The notes under the pieces: model-generated
Databases searched by the model: none
The model's input: only the letters and a program-made list of their open reading frames with translations
What the model was told of the DNA's origin: nothing
Program-made: the position numbers and the translations under genes
Assembly (NCBI GenBank): GCA_947652605.1
Contig: OX393581.1
Span: forward strand, 12,714,640 to 12,778,639
Source: Elmis aenea
Lineage: Eukaryota > Arthropoda > Insecta > Coleoptera > Elmidae
DNA length: 64,000 bases
Direction: 5' to 3'
In this document: piece after piece, positions 22,440 through 32,280 of the stretch
How the letters are laid out: the number at the start of each line of letters is the position of its first letter
How positions within the stretch are numbered: the first letter of the stretch is position 1

Positions 22440-23083
22440 GAAATTTTAAACACAAATACTCGATTGTAATATAAATGTTTCGGTAATTAAATCAATTTTT
22501 TGATAATACATCGTGTTTTATTAATAAAACTGTGAAAAAGTCACGACTTGTCGAAATAGAAGTTGTCTATTCACTTTTTTTACTCTTGTGTAAGCCGTGA
22601 AATATATATTTCCAATTCCTTTTTGCATCGAAATGTGTAACACTTCCTCCAACTTTAAAATTCAATAACCGGGCAAGGCTTTCTTTGTAATCCAGGCGTG
22701 TGTATGTATTTTTAGAAACACTCTTACGGTGTTAAAGTAATAAATGATGTGTCCCATTTTATCTTGTACGTACCATATATCTTCTTTTATATCATATGTA
22801 ACTGCTTCAGCTCCAAACCAGACTTAGTTTGGGTTATTGTACATTTTCTCGCTATTCAGCTTATCTTGAATGTAGAAACCCATTTCATTTCGTCGCATAT
22901 ATTAGATTTAGTAAGTGTATGCATGAAGCACACTTTCAACCGCCTCTCCGGCAAAACTGTCACGTCGAGGATTCAAGGGGTTGGACATAAATAAATGAAC
23001 AACAAAACAATACAGGTTTCTACTACACTACCATTAGATCGCCTTGATAAGCCGTCGGAATTGTCTCTGGCAAATGGCCATTT
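22440..23083. other. Non-coding stretch, nothing recognised
   Basis: An 81-codon plus-strand frame (22749-22994) has no motif I recognise and an AT-driven codon composition. Confidence 0.35.
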
Positions 23084-23185
23084 TTAACCCACTGCGAATA
23101 AAGCATTGAGAACAATTTTCTTGTCGGCTTTCTTGTTTCGTGAAAGCCTGTTGTACTTGCAGACGTAGGCGGTGACAATATCCAT
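23084..23185 (-). CDS. Short GC3-rich ORF of 33 codons, possible host exon
   Basis: Begins ATG at 23185 in a fair Kozak context (GCGATGG) with an in-frame stop upstream. The product starts MDIVTAYVCKYNRLSRNKKA and ends NALFAVG. Codons such as GTC ACC GCC TAC GTC TGC AAG TAC AAC end mostly in C or G, unlike the AT-rich surroundings, which suggests real coding history. No domain is recognised. It could be a 5' exon (a GGGTTAA follows but is a weak donor), a small protein, or part of an unrecognised repeat. Confidence 0.3.
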   Translation of the reverse strand: MDIVTAYVCKYNRLSRNKKADKKIVLNALFAVG

Positions 23186-24037
23186 CGCGATTCTTGATTA
23201 CAACTAGGGTTATACGTAATTGTCCTTGTTTAATTTTACTACATTAACTGTATCGCATTGCCGTTGACTTTTGTTTATTTCAACGATAGAGGCGATGTCG
23301 CGAAACGACACAAGACGAAATACTCTTCTTGAAAAGAAATAAACGGGAAAGCTTACAACTGTTTCTTTGACTTCCTTTAGTCTATTTTCATCACGAAAAG
23401 AATAATTAGATGTTTCATTTCAAAATTGATGTTGCACAGCCGTTGAATCGTGAACTGTGGAAGTACAATACTGATAATTAGAATAAAAACGATATTTTTA
23501 AATATCTTTTTATTCGAGCGTTTCGTGATTAATGTTGTCAACAGGGCTTTTCTTTTCAATTTCTATTGAGCTTTTGTTGTCGTAGTACGGGTCGGCGATC
23601 TTATTGATATTGTGGACTGCTCCTAAATAAGAAATATTTATTTCCCTGACGCCCTTTTTATTTAAAAAAGCCATTAAAAAAACAGTCTTTTTTTGTCTGT
23701 GAAAATCGTTATTTTTATTCAATACCCAGATACATGGGGCCAAAAAAAAATTCAATCAAAAACATTGGTTTTATTTTTTCAAGTTATACAGGGTGGTACA
23801 TTTTTCGTTGCTCAGCATTGGTATCTTAGAAACGGTAAGAGATACGAGATCAGATAAAGTATTGAAAAGATGCAATTTTTATAACGTTTGAGAATCTAAA
23901 AAAAATCGTGGATATTTTGATTCTTTCCAGATTTATAACAAAAAAAACTGAAAAATGTGGGTTTAGAAAAAAATATATCTTCCGTACCAATGACGCTTTT
24001 TTAATAAAACTTGGTAACCCTATGGTTTTGGCCATTC
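23186..24037. other. Non-coding stretch with a CAGGGTGG terminus
   Basis: TATACAGGGTGGTACATTTT at about 23786 looks like one end of a TA-flanked CAGGGTG element; no partner end was found. The rest shows nothing recognisable. Confidence 0.35.
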
Positions 24038-24671
24038 TAAAGGCCCAAACAGAATGCGAGTTTCGGGTGTCGAGTTTTGGGTTTTTGGGTTTCGGGTTGG
24101 AGACTGAAACTGGTCTTTGAAACTCGTTGCAAACACAATGCGAGTTTTTCAAAACTTAAAACTCGTCTTGACAAATGTCAATGTCAAATGACATTTTAAA
24201 CAGCCAAACCTTCATTAATGTAAATTTTTGGAAATCGTGTAGTACCAATTCAGATTCGTAATTCTTTTTCCTTCAAAAACATCTAATACAATCTCTCTTT
24301 CGAGTTAAATTTAGACCTTAAAATTATGAAAATACGTGGCCGGGCGCATCAGCTGTCAGAAATTGACATGTTCGATTTTCGATGCCATTTTAACGCATTT
24401 TAAGCCTTTCAAAAAATTATTTCGACTTGATTTACTAATGCAACGACCAAAATGAATGTTCCCAGGTAAAAATTTATATACCTAGTTATCGAAAAAAAAA
24501 TGTCATCAATAAAAGCGTTAGCTTTAAAACACCTACATTTTTATGAAATTTTGCCGTCAGGTGTTGGCCCAAAGGTATCCGATGGATGGGGCCGAGCGTC
24601 AAAAGTTCAAATCGACGAGACGGCAAATTATTTTTTTTCGCGAATTTTTATAATATTGGCCTGCCCACCAC

Positions 24672-24815
24672 TAGGGCCTATCACGGGGGGGGGGGGCTAA
24701 TACACAATATTTTATTTACAAATACTATTAAAATTAAATTTAAACCTTTCTAAGAGTAATGGGGGTCCGTTGTCTATTGCTTCCCTGGGGCCCGAATTTT
24801 CTGTGAACGGCCCTG
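24672..24815. mobile_element. hAT MITE nested in the Harbinger element
   Basis: TSD CCCACCAC on both sides (24664-24671, 24816-24823). Ends TAGGGCC and GGCCCTG are inverted. 144 bp, with a 10-12 bp G run near its left end. Confidence 0.8.
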
Positions 24816-24904
24816 CCCACCACCATTGCATAAAACAAAGAATATGTCTCATAGTCCAAAAATATTAAAAATATGCTGCCTCACGTCAATAACTGATAAA
24901 CTTG

Positions 24905-25000
24905 GGTGTGCGGGACATATTTATTAAAATGCGGGACGCGGGACAAATAAAGACAAAGCGGGACAGTCCCGAAAAATCCAGGACGTCTGGTAACCCTGAA
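24905..25000 (-). mobile_element. hAT-like terminus fragment
   Basis: Minus strand begins CAGGGTTACCAGACGTCC, with repeated GCGGGAC motifs; such ends are common in hAT MITEs. The other end is missing. Confidence 0.5.
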
Positions 25001-25049
25001 TGCTGCCCTCAGATCAATAATTATGAAGTACGAAATTTATTGGTGCAAG

Positions 25050-25416
25050 CAGGGGCGGATCTAGGTTTTTCGGGGCCTAGGGCTTATTGAAGTCCAATGG
25101 GGCCCCATTTTTTGTTGAATTAAGAATCCTTGAATTGGGGTTTAAAATTCTTTTTTATTAATATCAAAATCAGAGTTGAAATATATTTATTTATGAAGTG
25201 GCGACTGGTGATGATTTATGTTACATTGATTAAAATAAAACAAATAATACTATAAATTATCATTAGTAATATTTATTATTTTTCACTATACGATAAAGTG
25301 CTAATTGTTAGTGAAAAAGTATAAAAATTTATGATAATGATTCAATTTTTGTGGGCCCTTCACACTTGGGGTCCCAGGGCTTAAGCCCTATTAGTCCTTA
25401 TGTAGATCCGCCGCTG
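25050..25416. mobile_element. hAT MITE nested in the Harbinger element
   Basis: TSD GGTGCAAG on both sides (25042-25049, 25417-25424). Ends CAGGGGCGGATCTA and TAGATCCGCCGCTG are inverted, with GGGGCC-rich subterminal blocks. 367 bp, no coding potential. Confidence 0.9.
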
Positions 25417-25465
25417 GGTGCAAGAGAAAATGTATTTGTGTGAGTGAGTTTCGGTCTCTAAAGTT

Positions 25466-25767
25466 CAGCATGTTTGAAACCCAAACCCGACTTGAGCAAA
25501 TACCGTCTTCACGTTGAAACTCAAAGACCGTATTCTGTTCGGTTTCATATGAATCCGTGTGTTTGACTTTGAAACCCGAAACTCAAAACCCAAAACTTAA
25601 AACCCAAAACTCGTTCAGCATGTTTGAAACCCAAACCCGACGAGCAAATACCGTCTTTACGTTGAAACTCAAAGACCGTATTCTGTTCGGTTTCATAATG
25701 AATCCGTGTGTTTGACTTTGAAACCCGAAACCCAAAACCCAAAACTCAAAACCCGAAACTCGCATTC
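25466..25767. repeat. 150-bp tandem duplication inside the Harbinger element
   Basis: CAGCATGTTTGAAACCCAAA through AAACCCAAAACTCGTT is repeated from 25616, followed by the right terminal repeat. The overlapping minus-strand frames rich in FWVLGFGF are artefacts of this repeat. Confidence 0.9.
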
Positions 25768-25844
25768 TGTTTGGGCCTTAAGTTAAATGACGTGGACAAA
25801 AACTTTCTAGGCCTTCTAGATTTCGAGCTACGATGGTTAACTTA

Positions 25845-26865
25845 TTAATAAAACTTCAAACGTACGGAGTCAGAGGCAAAGAAAAAAAATAGTTTGCACA
25901 TTATTTAAAATCTCGGTATCAAACTACAAAATTTAAAAATGAAACCTCAGATAGTATAATGAATAATTTAGGGGTTCCTCAAGATAGTGTCCTTGGGCCT
26001 TTGTTGTCCATACTGTACATGAATGACTCTGAAGCAAATGTCGGAAACATAGTAATAAATTTATTTGCAAATGATACTCTGATATTTATTGTTGACAGTA
26101 TGGTTATCAAATTAAACAATGACCTACGTAGAGTCGCAGTGTGGTTAAAGGTGAACAAACTAAAAATAAATGTCGACAAAATAAACTACTTGGTGATAAA
26201 CAATAAGAATGTGCGTAACTTATTGAATTGGATGGTGTAGTATTAAATAGAGTTAATGAAATTAAATATTTAGGTATAATAATAGACGATAAGCTTGACT
26301 CTAAAAGTAATACCAATTATATTGTTAAGAAGGTTAAAAAAAAATAGGTTTTCTTGGTAGATTAAGCAGTAAACTTCTAGTCCTCACTAAAATTTTAATA
26401 TACAAAAGCATCATAGCACCCCATTTTGAGTACTGCTCTAGTATTTTATTTCTGGCAAACACTAATGATTTGGACCGGCTTCAAAAATTTGCAAAATAGG
26501 GCATGAGAATTGTTTTGCACAATTCCAGATACACCAAAATTACTCTAATGCTAGATACTTTACAGTGGCTTAGTATTAAACAACGGATAATTTTTAATAC
26601 GATTATTTTCTTTTCCAAGATAATAAATAACCTGCTTCCAAATTCTTTGTTAAAATGTATAACCCAAAACTCTGATATTCATACTTATCAGACTAGAAAC
26701 TGTAAAGACTTTAAATTGCCATTCACGACACGAAATTACAATCAAAATTCTTTATATTATAAAGGACTGAAATTTTATGACGATCTAATAAGGGAACTTA
26801 AAAATGAAAACAATGTTGTAAGGTTTAGACGTAAGCTTAATAGATATGCTAGGGGAAAGTTTTAA
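25845..26865 (+). pseudogene. CR1/Jockey-type LINE reverse transcriptase, 5'-truncated
   Basis: Successive frames give LGVPQDSVLGPLLSILYMND (usual GVPQGSVLGPLLF), INLFANDTLIF (usual FADD active site), then YLGIIIDDKLDSKSN and YKSIIAPHFEYCSSILF. The frame 26503-26865 has TLQWLSIKQRIIFNT, SDIHTYQTRN and the C-terminal FRRKLNRYARGKF before TAA. These are the RT palm and thumb and C-terminal region of a beetle/insect non-LTR element. The second catalytic Asp of the active site is Asn, and stops at about 26346 and 26499 break the frame. The 5' end is lost at about 25845, close to the Harbinger right end. Confidence 0.85.
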
Positions 26866-26869
26866 ATTT

Positions 26870-28428
26870 TATATGTATATAGACGTAAGTTAAAAAATGT
26901 AAACAAAATTAGCAAATCGCTAAAAAAATTACACCCTTACACCCTATGGGTAAAAGAGGGAATGGATTATATATAAACAGGGTGTCACACAAAAAACGCC
27001 GCAAGCTGTAACTCCCTTGTTTGTGGTCCTATTTTGATAAACAAAAAACTAAATGAAATGGCTTCTCAAATACTATAAACTGAATTAGATTTTAATTTTA
27101 TTCAAGTTTAACTTAAATGTCAAACGATAGTCAATTCCAAATGGCACCATCTATTTTTTTTTACTAATTCTGGTAGACATTTTTTTTTCTGAATTCAATT
27201 ATGTAATCATAAGTTAATTTTAGTGCTAAACTAATAGGAAATATAAAATGAAAGTTTAACTAAAATCGGATAGGTTTCACAAAATCTTCAAGCGTGCCGT
27301 GGAAAACAAAAAAATCTTAATCAACAAATATCATTTAAATACCACACTGACACTAACTAATTAGTGAATAGTTTAGGTATTATAATACGCTTGAAAAAGT
27401 TTAAGATCCAAGTTGTATGTGGTCATCAGTTACATAACAAAAATTTTGGAATTCTGTTACTTTTAACATTGGAACATTTGGAAGCATCTATTTTCAGCAG
27501 TTTGTAATCTAAGTATCTAATTTAGCCCGGAAAGTTTTGAGTGTTTATTATTTTGTATTCAGTATCCGCAAAGTCTATTCAATTTTATTATACGATTCAT
27601 TGCTTATTTTAAATCGAAACTGTAAATGACATTCACTAATGAAACACGAGAGTTAATTTAAAATAGAGTGGAGATGCGACATTTTTAAAATAAATGTACA
27701 GCACTAAGAAACTTGTTTTATTTTCTGTTAAGGCGACGGTTGTGCGCGGCTTAAAAATTACCGGTTCGGTTTATTTGAATTCGTAGCGATATCTCGAAGA
27801 ACTAATTACGAACAAAATTTTTGCAGTGAATATAACCTAATTACTTTGCAAACTAACTGAACAGGTCATTGATATTTTTTTCCCGAATTCATCGTCGCTC
27901 TGTGGAAGCTTATTATGCTCCGGTTGTGGAATTCAATTAATTTAGCTGCATTTAGCCGACATTTCCAAGTGTTCTTGCGAAATTTAAAAGGAAATAAAAA
28001 CACGACGCTCTTGAGAGAAAATAATGGAATGACAAACCGCTGTTCATTTGTTCTGCTCTGTAATGTTGGATGATGTTACGTTAAGGTTACCTTTTGTTTG
28101 CGGTCGGGTGCGGTACTTCGGTGGCGATAAGATAATACTCAATTTGTGCATGCAATGTTTACATGGGTTTACCTAAACAAATACTTCTGTACACACGATG
28201 TGTGTATATTTAGTTTACAAGTGCATTAATGCAATATACGCTGCCAACGTTGTTATAAGGCGATGTATACCAAACTTATGCCATCTCGTGCCCCTTTAGA
28301 GAGTTCAGTCTAACCGGCGTACCCTGTAAGAAAAACAAATTGATGGTTATTATGATTTTATTTACCATTTCTTGATCATATTTAACAGTTTTTGGTTTTA
28401 ATTAACAGTTCTGAAAAACTCGTATAAT
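26870..28428. other. Non-coding stretch, one CAGGGTG terminus
   Basis: AAACAGGGTGTCACACAAAA at about 26976 looks like a CAGGGTG-element end. No other element boundary or coding motif was recognised. Confidence 0.35.
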
Positions 28429-28601
28429 TAAGGTGACCAACCGCCCTCCTTTAGGGAGGACAGTCCTCCTTCTTTCACTTCTGTCCTCCCTTGAAAAGTG
28501 TCCTCCATTTTGTCCTCCTTTTTGTCCTTTTCGATATTTGAAGACTAAAATCTGTCAATCTCCGTATTCGATCGTGAAGAAATTAGAAGACTGAATGTAT
28601 A

Positions 28602-29525
28602 CAGGGTGTCCCAAATTCGAGGAAATGCATGGGGATCTCGCTTATCTTAAGAGCTACGAGGTCGGTTAAATTAGGGCAAAGTTGCGAAATTAGATGCTCA
28701 TTAATAATCCAAAGAGAAATTGGAAATATCTCAAACGGAATCCGAGAAAATTGGGAAAAACTGGAAAATACGATTTTTGAAAATCGTCTATAACTCCTAT
28801 GGAGTATGAAATATTTTGAATGTGTAAAGACATTGCCCAAGCAACTTTTCAAGCCGAATCGAATAGTGGTCACAAATTTTTTCTAGATTGATTCATTTTT
28901 GTTTTATGACAACCAACTTTATTTTTTCTTATGGGCGCAATTTTTGCTATTTACATAATCAAATAGCATTTATTTTTCTGAATCCATTGATTAATCACAC
29001 ATGGTATTTTACTTTTTCTTTCATTGTCAAATTTCAAAAAATACGTTTTAAACAATAACCATTATAAATCAGGTTGGCCGGTCATTGTAGTTTATGTTGT
29101 TTCCATGACCACCGATCAACAAACTAAAAGTTTTGAAGGCCTGTTAGTCGTAAAAATGAACTTTAATAACGAAGAAAAACGCGATATGCTGCCCATAAGA
29201 AAAAACAAAGTTGGTTGTCTAAAAACAAAAAAGGAATCGACCTAGGAAAAATTTGTGACCACCATCCGATTCGGCTTAAAAAGTTGCTTGAGCAACTTTT
29301 TTACACATTTAAAATATTTCAAACTCCAAAGGAGTTATAAACGATTTTCAAAAATGGACTTTCCAGTTTTTCCTAATTTTCTCGGATACCGTTTGAGATA
29401 TTTCCAATTTCTCTTTAGATTATCAATAAGCATCGAATTTAGCAACTTTGCCCGAATTTAACCGACCTCGTAGCTCTTAAGATAAGCGAGATCCCCATGC
29501 ATTTACTCGAATTTGGGACACCCTG
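28602..29525. mobile_element. Palindromic CAGGGTG element, 924 bp, inserted in the hAT
   Basis: TA on both sides and ends CAGGGTGTCCCAAATTCG / CGAATTTGGGACACCCTG. Arms of about 335 bp (28602-28938 and 29193-29525) are inverted copies. The loop holds a short frame starting MNFNNEEKRDML (about 29155), which may be the beginning of an original transposase gene. Related single-arm copies lie at 39939-40290 and 53986-54637. Confidence 0.85.
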
Positions 29526-29544
29526 TATTTAAATTCTGAAAAAT

Positions 29545-29870
29545 TAATACAATGGGAAAATCAACACCTTGAAATTGATAAAAGATGGATGAAAATATTC
29601 AGCCATTTCAAAAATGGACATATTCCATGTAAAAATTTATTTATTCTTGTTCAATTTGTGTTGTGCTGCCCTGGAACTAATGCAGCAGTTGAAAGAGTTT
29701 AAAAATTGCTAATGATTTTTGGACAAGTGAGAAATCGAGATTGAATGTTGATACTCTAGCTGCAGCACTTGCCGAAAATTCAATATGAAGGACATTTCTT
29801 GTTCAGATATTTCCAATATATTGTTAGAAGATAATACACTGACAAAAAATATTCATTCATAAATAGTTAT
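29545..29870 (+). pseudogene. hAT transposase C-terminal (dimerisation) domain
   Basis: Overlapping frames give WMKIFSHFKNGHIPCKNLF, LCCPGTNAAVERV and NDFWTSEKSRLNVDTLAAAL. This fits the hAT C-terminal signature (L..PG.NA..ERVFS...N.....RNRL). A stop replaces the Phe after ERV and frameshifts occur, so it is dead. Confidence 0.75.
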
Positions 29871-30811
29871 AGGCATGTAAGCATAAAATTTCATGTTAGT
29901 GTTAGTTACAAATGTTTTTATTACGCATTTATCATATTATAATGTTTGCAATGCATAAAATGTGTCTTTTATTTATTTACTTTTTTTTTGCTTTTCAATT
30001 TGTGTCCTCCTTTTCATTGTAAGAAAGTTGGTCACCTTACGTATAATGCATTTTAAAATATTTTACATTTACTTATAACAACAAAATTCGCAATTGTAGG
30101 GAAAATTGATATTATTACTACCTACCTGTCCCAGGTAAATGCACCTCACGGTAACACACACACAATTAAATAATGACAAAGAGTCAAGACCGTTTAGTTA
30201 AAAGTCAACACAATTTTTGTTTCTGCGGAAGTGGTCCTTTTTCGGGTTCTGTACTGCGACCTATTGGTCTATATTGTACTCCCTGGTTTCTAGGCTCTTA
30301 AAGAAGTCCTGTGTTTTTTAAAAAAACTCTAGGATTTTCTTTAAGAGTGTTTTTCTTAGCTCTATTTAGTTGGTTTTTGCATCCCCAGAAGTCTACGCCG
30401 ATAGTGTGTGAATCCTTCACACTGACATATTACCTGAAGATAATTTTCTTCTTCTTCACCACATCCTCTGCATATATCGTTCTCTGAGAGCGCACTAATG
30501 TGTAGAAGGGTTTGTTTAGCCCACAGTGCCTGTAACGAGTCCTGTGGCTGCTCTGATGTCTACTCTGCTTATCCTGAGCATTTTCTTCTGTGTTTTCTTT
30601 AGAGACCATTGACAAGATAGCCTAATGGGCTTGGCCCGCATCTTTTTTCCAATGAGCATTATGCCCGTATTAATGTGTCATTAAGACACCGCTTGCCTGT
30701 TCTATAGGATGTACCAACTGCTGGTTCGGGTCCGAAGAAAGGTGTCTCGCTGCCAATTTTGGCTAGGCGATCTGCCTTCTCGTTCCCTGGTATATTAGCG
30801 TGCCCTGGCAC

Positions 30812-31772
30812 TAGGGATTGTAAATTTACCGACTTTTTGAATTACCGGTAATTCGGTAAAACTGTCAATCAAAACCGGTTTACCGGTAATTTACCGGTAA
30901 ACCAAATTATTATACATATGTTTATATTATATTGTTTCTTTTTAGATTTTTGAGGTTACTAACATTTTTAATATAGTTTTCGGAGTTTATCCGCGTCTCC
31001 CCTATAGGGAGAGCTTGCCGAAACGTCGAGCCAATTTAAATATTACCCAGATAAACTCCGAAAACCATATTATTAAAAATAAATATATTTATATATATTT
31101 ACTTATTATGGAACTGATTGAGATAGTTGAAGCCTAAACTATCCCAATCAGTTTTATACAATATATTAGTTAACAGCTATCAACGTAATATTTGTTTATG
31201 TAATATTAATATAATATACAATATAAAATAACAATAAAAACATTACAAAAAATATAATCCAGCATTACAAAAAACACATGAAAATAAAACTATTCTGAAC
31301 ATAAACTATAAAATGATATAACATAAAATATAAAATCATATAACATAAAATATGTTGTCAAACTATTAACAATATTTTTTATTTTAAACTTGTCTTAAAA
31401 AATAAGCACGCAGAAAACATAATTTATCTAAACTATCGTCTCCCAATAATTAGGTCGCAATTATTGTGACCTAATTTTTTTACAAAATAATCCAGCAGCG
31501 GAAAAAGCTCTTTCGGATTCTACTACACTTGTTGGTCGAGTAGTGAGTAAACAATCATATTCCATTTGTATGTTTTCCCCTTATTTTTTCTCTTTGAAAA
31601 TGTCAATTTTTTTTCGATTATTTGATTTAGATTTTTATCATGATTAGAAAGATATTGTAAAATTACCGGAATTACCGGTAAAAAAATGGCAAATTACCGG
31701 TAAAATTTGAAGAGCATTTTTTGCGATTTACCGGTAAACCGGTAAACCGATTTACCGGTATTACAATCCCTA
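30812..31772 (-). mobile_element. hAT element inserted in LINE copy 3, perfect 8-bp TSD
   Basis: TSD CCTGGCAC on both sides (30804-30811, 31773-31780). Ends TAGGGATTGTAA and TTACAATCCCTA are inverted, with multiple TTACCGGTAA motifs in both subterminal regions, probable transposase-binding sites. Minus-strand relics at about 31530-31385 read SVVESERAFSAAGLFCKK and LLGDDSLDKLCFLRAYF, the hAT C-terminal domain, split by a frameshift. 961 bp, non-autonomous. Confidence 0.95.
30965..31080. repeat. Hairpin with GCCGAAACGTCG motif inside the hAT
   Basis: TTTTCGGAGTTTATCCG (from 30976) is inverted as CAGATAAACTCCGAAAAC (to about 31067), and the arms extend into flanking TTTTTAATA. The loop contains CTCCCCTATAGGGAGAG and GCCGAAACGTCG. 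Confidence 0.6.
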
Positions 31773-32280
31773 CCTGGCACCATACCAGTTTAACATTATT
31801 CCTGCTTCCTAGCACGTTAATTGCCCGTATGCAGTTCAGAACAAGTCCTGAGTTTACTTCCGACGAGCCAAGAACTTTTAACGCTGCTTGGCTGTCGGAC
31901 ACTATGAAGATTCTTTTATTATTAACATCGCTTTCTAATAATGTTTTTGCTTAAAGGTGCATGGCGTACACCTCGGCTTGAAATATGGTTGCTCCGGTGA
32001 CAATCCTGTTGTTAACGTGTACTGGAATAGCTCCACACAGCTGAGTACAGCTCCAATAAGCTTGTACAACACCAATGTGGTGTTGGTTTTGATACGGTGT
32101 AAAATTTCTCAGCACCCACCGTGTGCGGACTTTTGTTTGCCACTGTTTCGAATATTTAAAAACCTCTATGCAATTTTTGTAAGTTTTGGTCGACCATTTT
32201 CCATAACGGCATCCTGGACTTTTATGACCATTTTATATTGGTCTATGACTGCCATCATCGCCTTACAATGACTCTCTATC

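Larger units (their letters stand above)
24041..25778. mobile_element. PIF/Harbinger-like element, 1.74 kb, non-autonomous
   Basis: TSD TAA on both sides (24038-24040, 25779-25781). Terminal repeats AGGCCCAAACAGAATGCGAG then TTTCGGGT are perfectly inverted for at least 28 bp. The subterminal regions are rich in GTTTCGGGT/GTTTTGGGT motifs. The TAA 3-bp target points to PIF/Harbinger. No transposase is visible; the interior carries two complete hAT MITEs, a fragment of a third, and a 150-bp tandem duplication. Confidence 0.85.
28429..30039 (+). mobile_element. hAT element with 8-bp TSD, carrying a palindromic insert
   Basis: TSD CGTATAAT on both sides (28421-28428, 30040-30047). Ends TAAGGTGACCAAC and GTTGGTCACCTTA are inverted, with GTCCTCC-rich subterminal repeats on both sides. 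The hAT part proper is about 0.69 kb once the palindrome at 28602-29525 is removed. The remaining coding relic is the C-terminal domain at 29545-29870. Confidence 0.9.
30223..32280 (-). pseudogene. I-like LINE, copy 3, split by a hAT insertion
   Basis: Minus-strand reading from about 32280 gives FQAEVYAMHL, then RIFIVSDSQAALKVLGSSEV (RNase H, SDSQAA motif), LNCIRAINVLGSRNNVKLVW, and after the insertion ARQ/NIPGNEKADRLA and the C-terminal CxxC region ending near 30223 at GCGGAAGTGGTCC. It is the longest of the three copies and shows the expected RNase H start. Stops and frameshifts are present. Removing the hAT (30812-31772) and one TSD restores collinearity with copy 2. Confidence 0.8.

Noticed and set aside
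24500..24700. 66-codon ORF MSSIKALALKHLHF...
   Set aside because: It runs through a homopolymer G tract in a hAT MITE; no domain is recognised.
25545..25765. Two overlapping frames rich in FWVLGFGF
   Set aside because: They are produced by the GTTTTGGGTTTCGGG tandem repeat in the Harbinger element.
29024..29245. 73-codon frame in the palindrome loop as a complete gene
   Set aside because: Only the internal MNFNNEEKRDML stretch is suggestive; the rest runs into the inverted arm.
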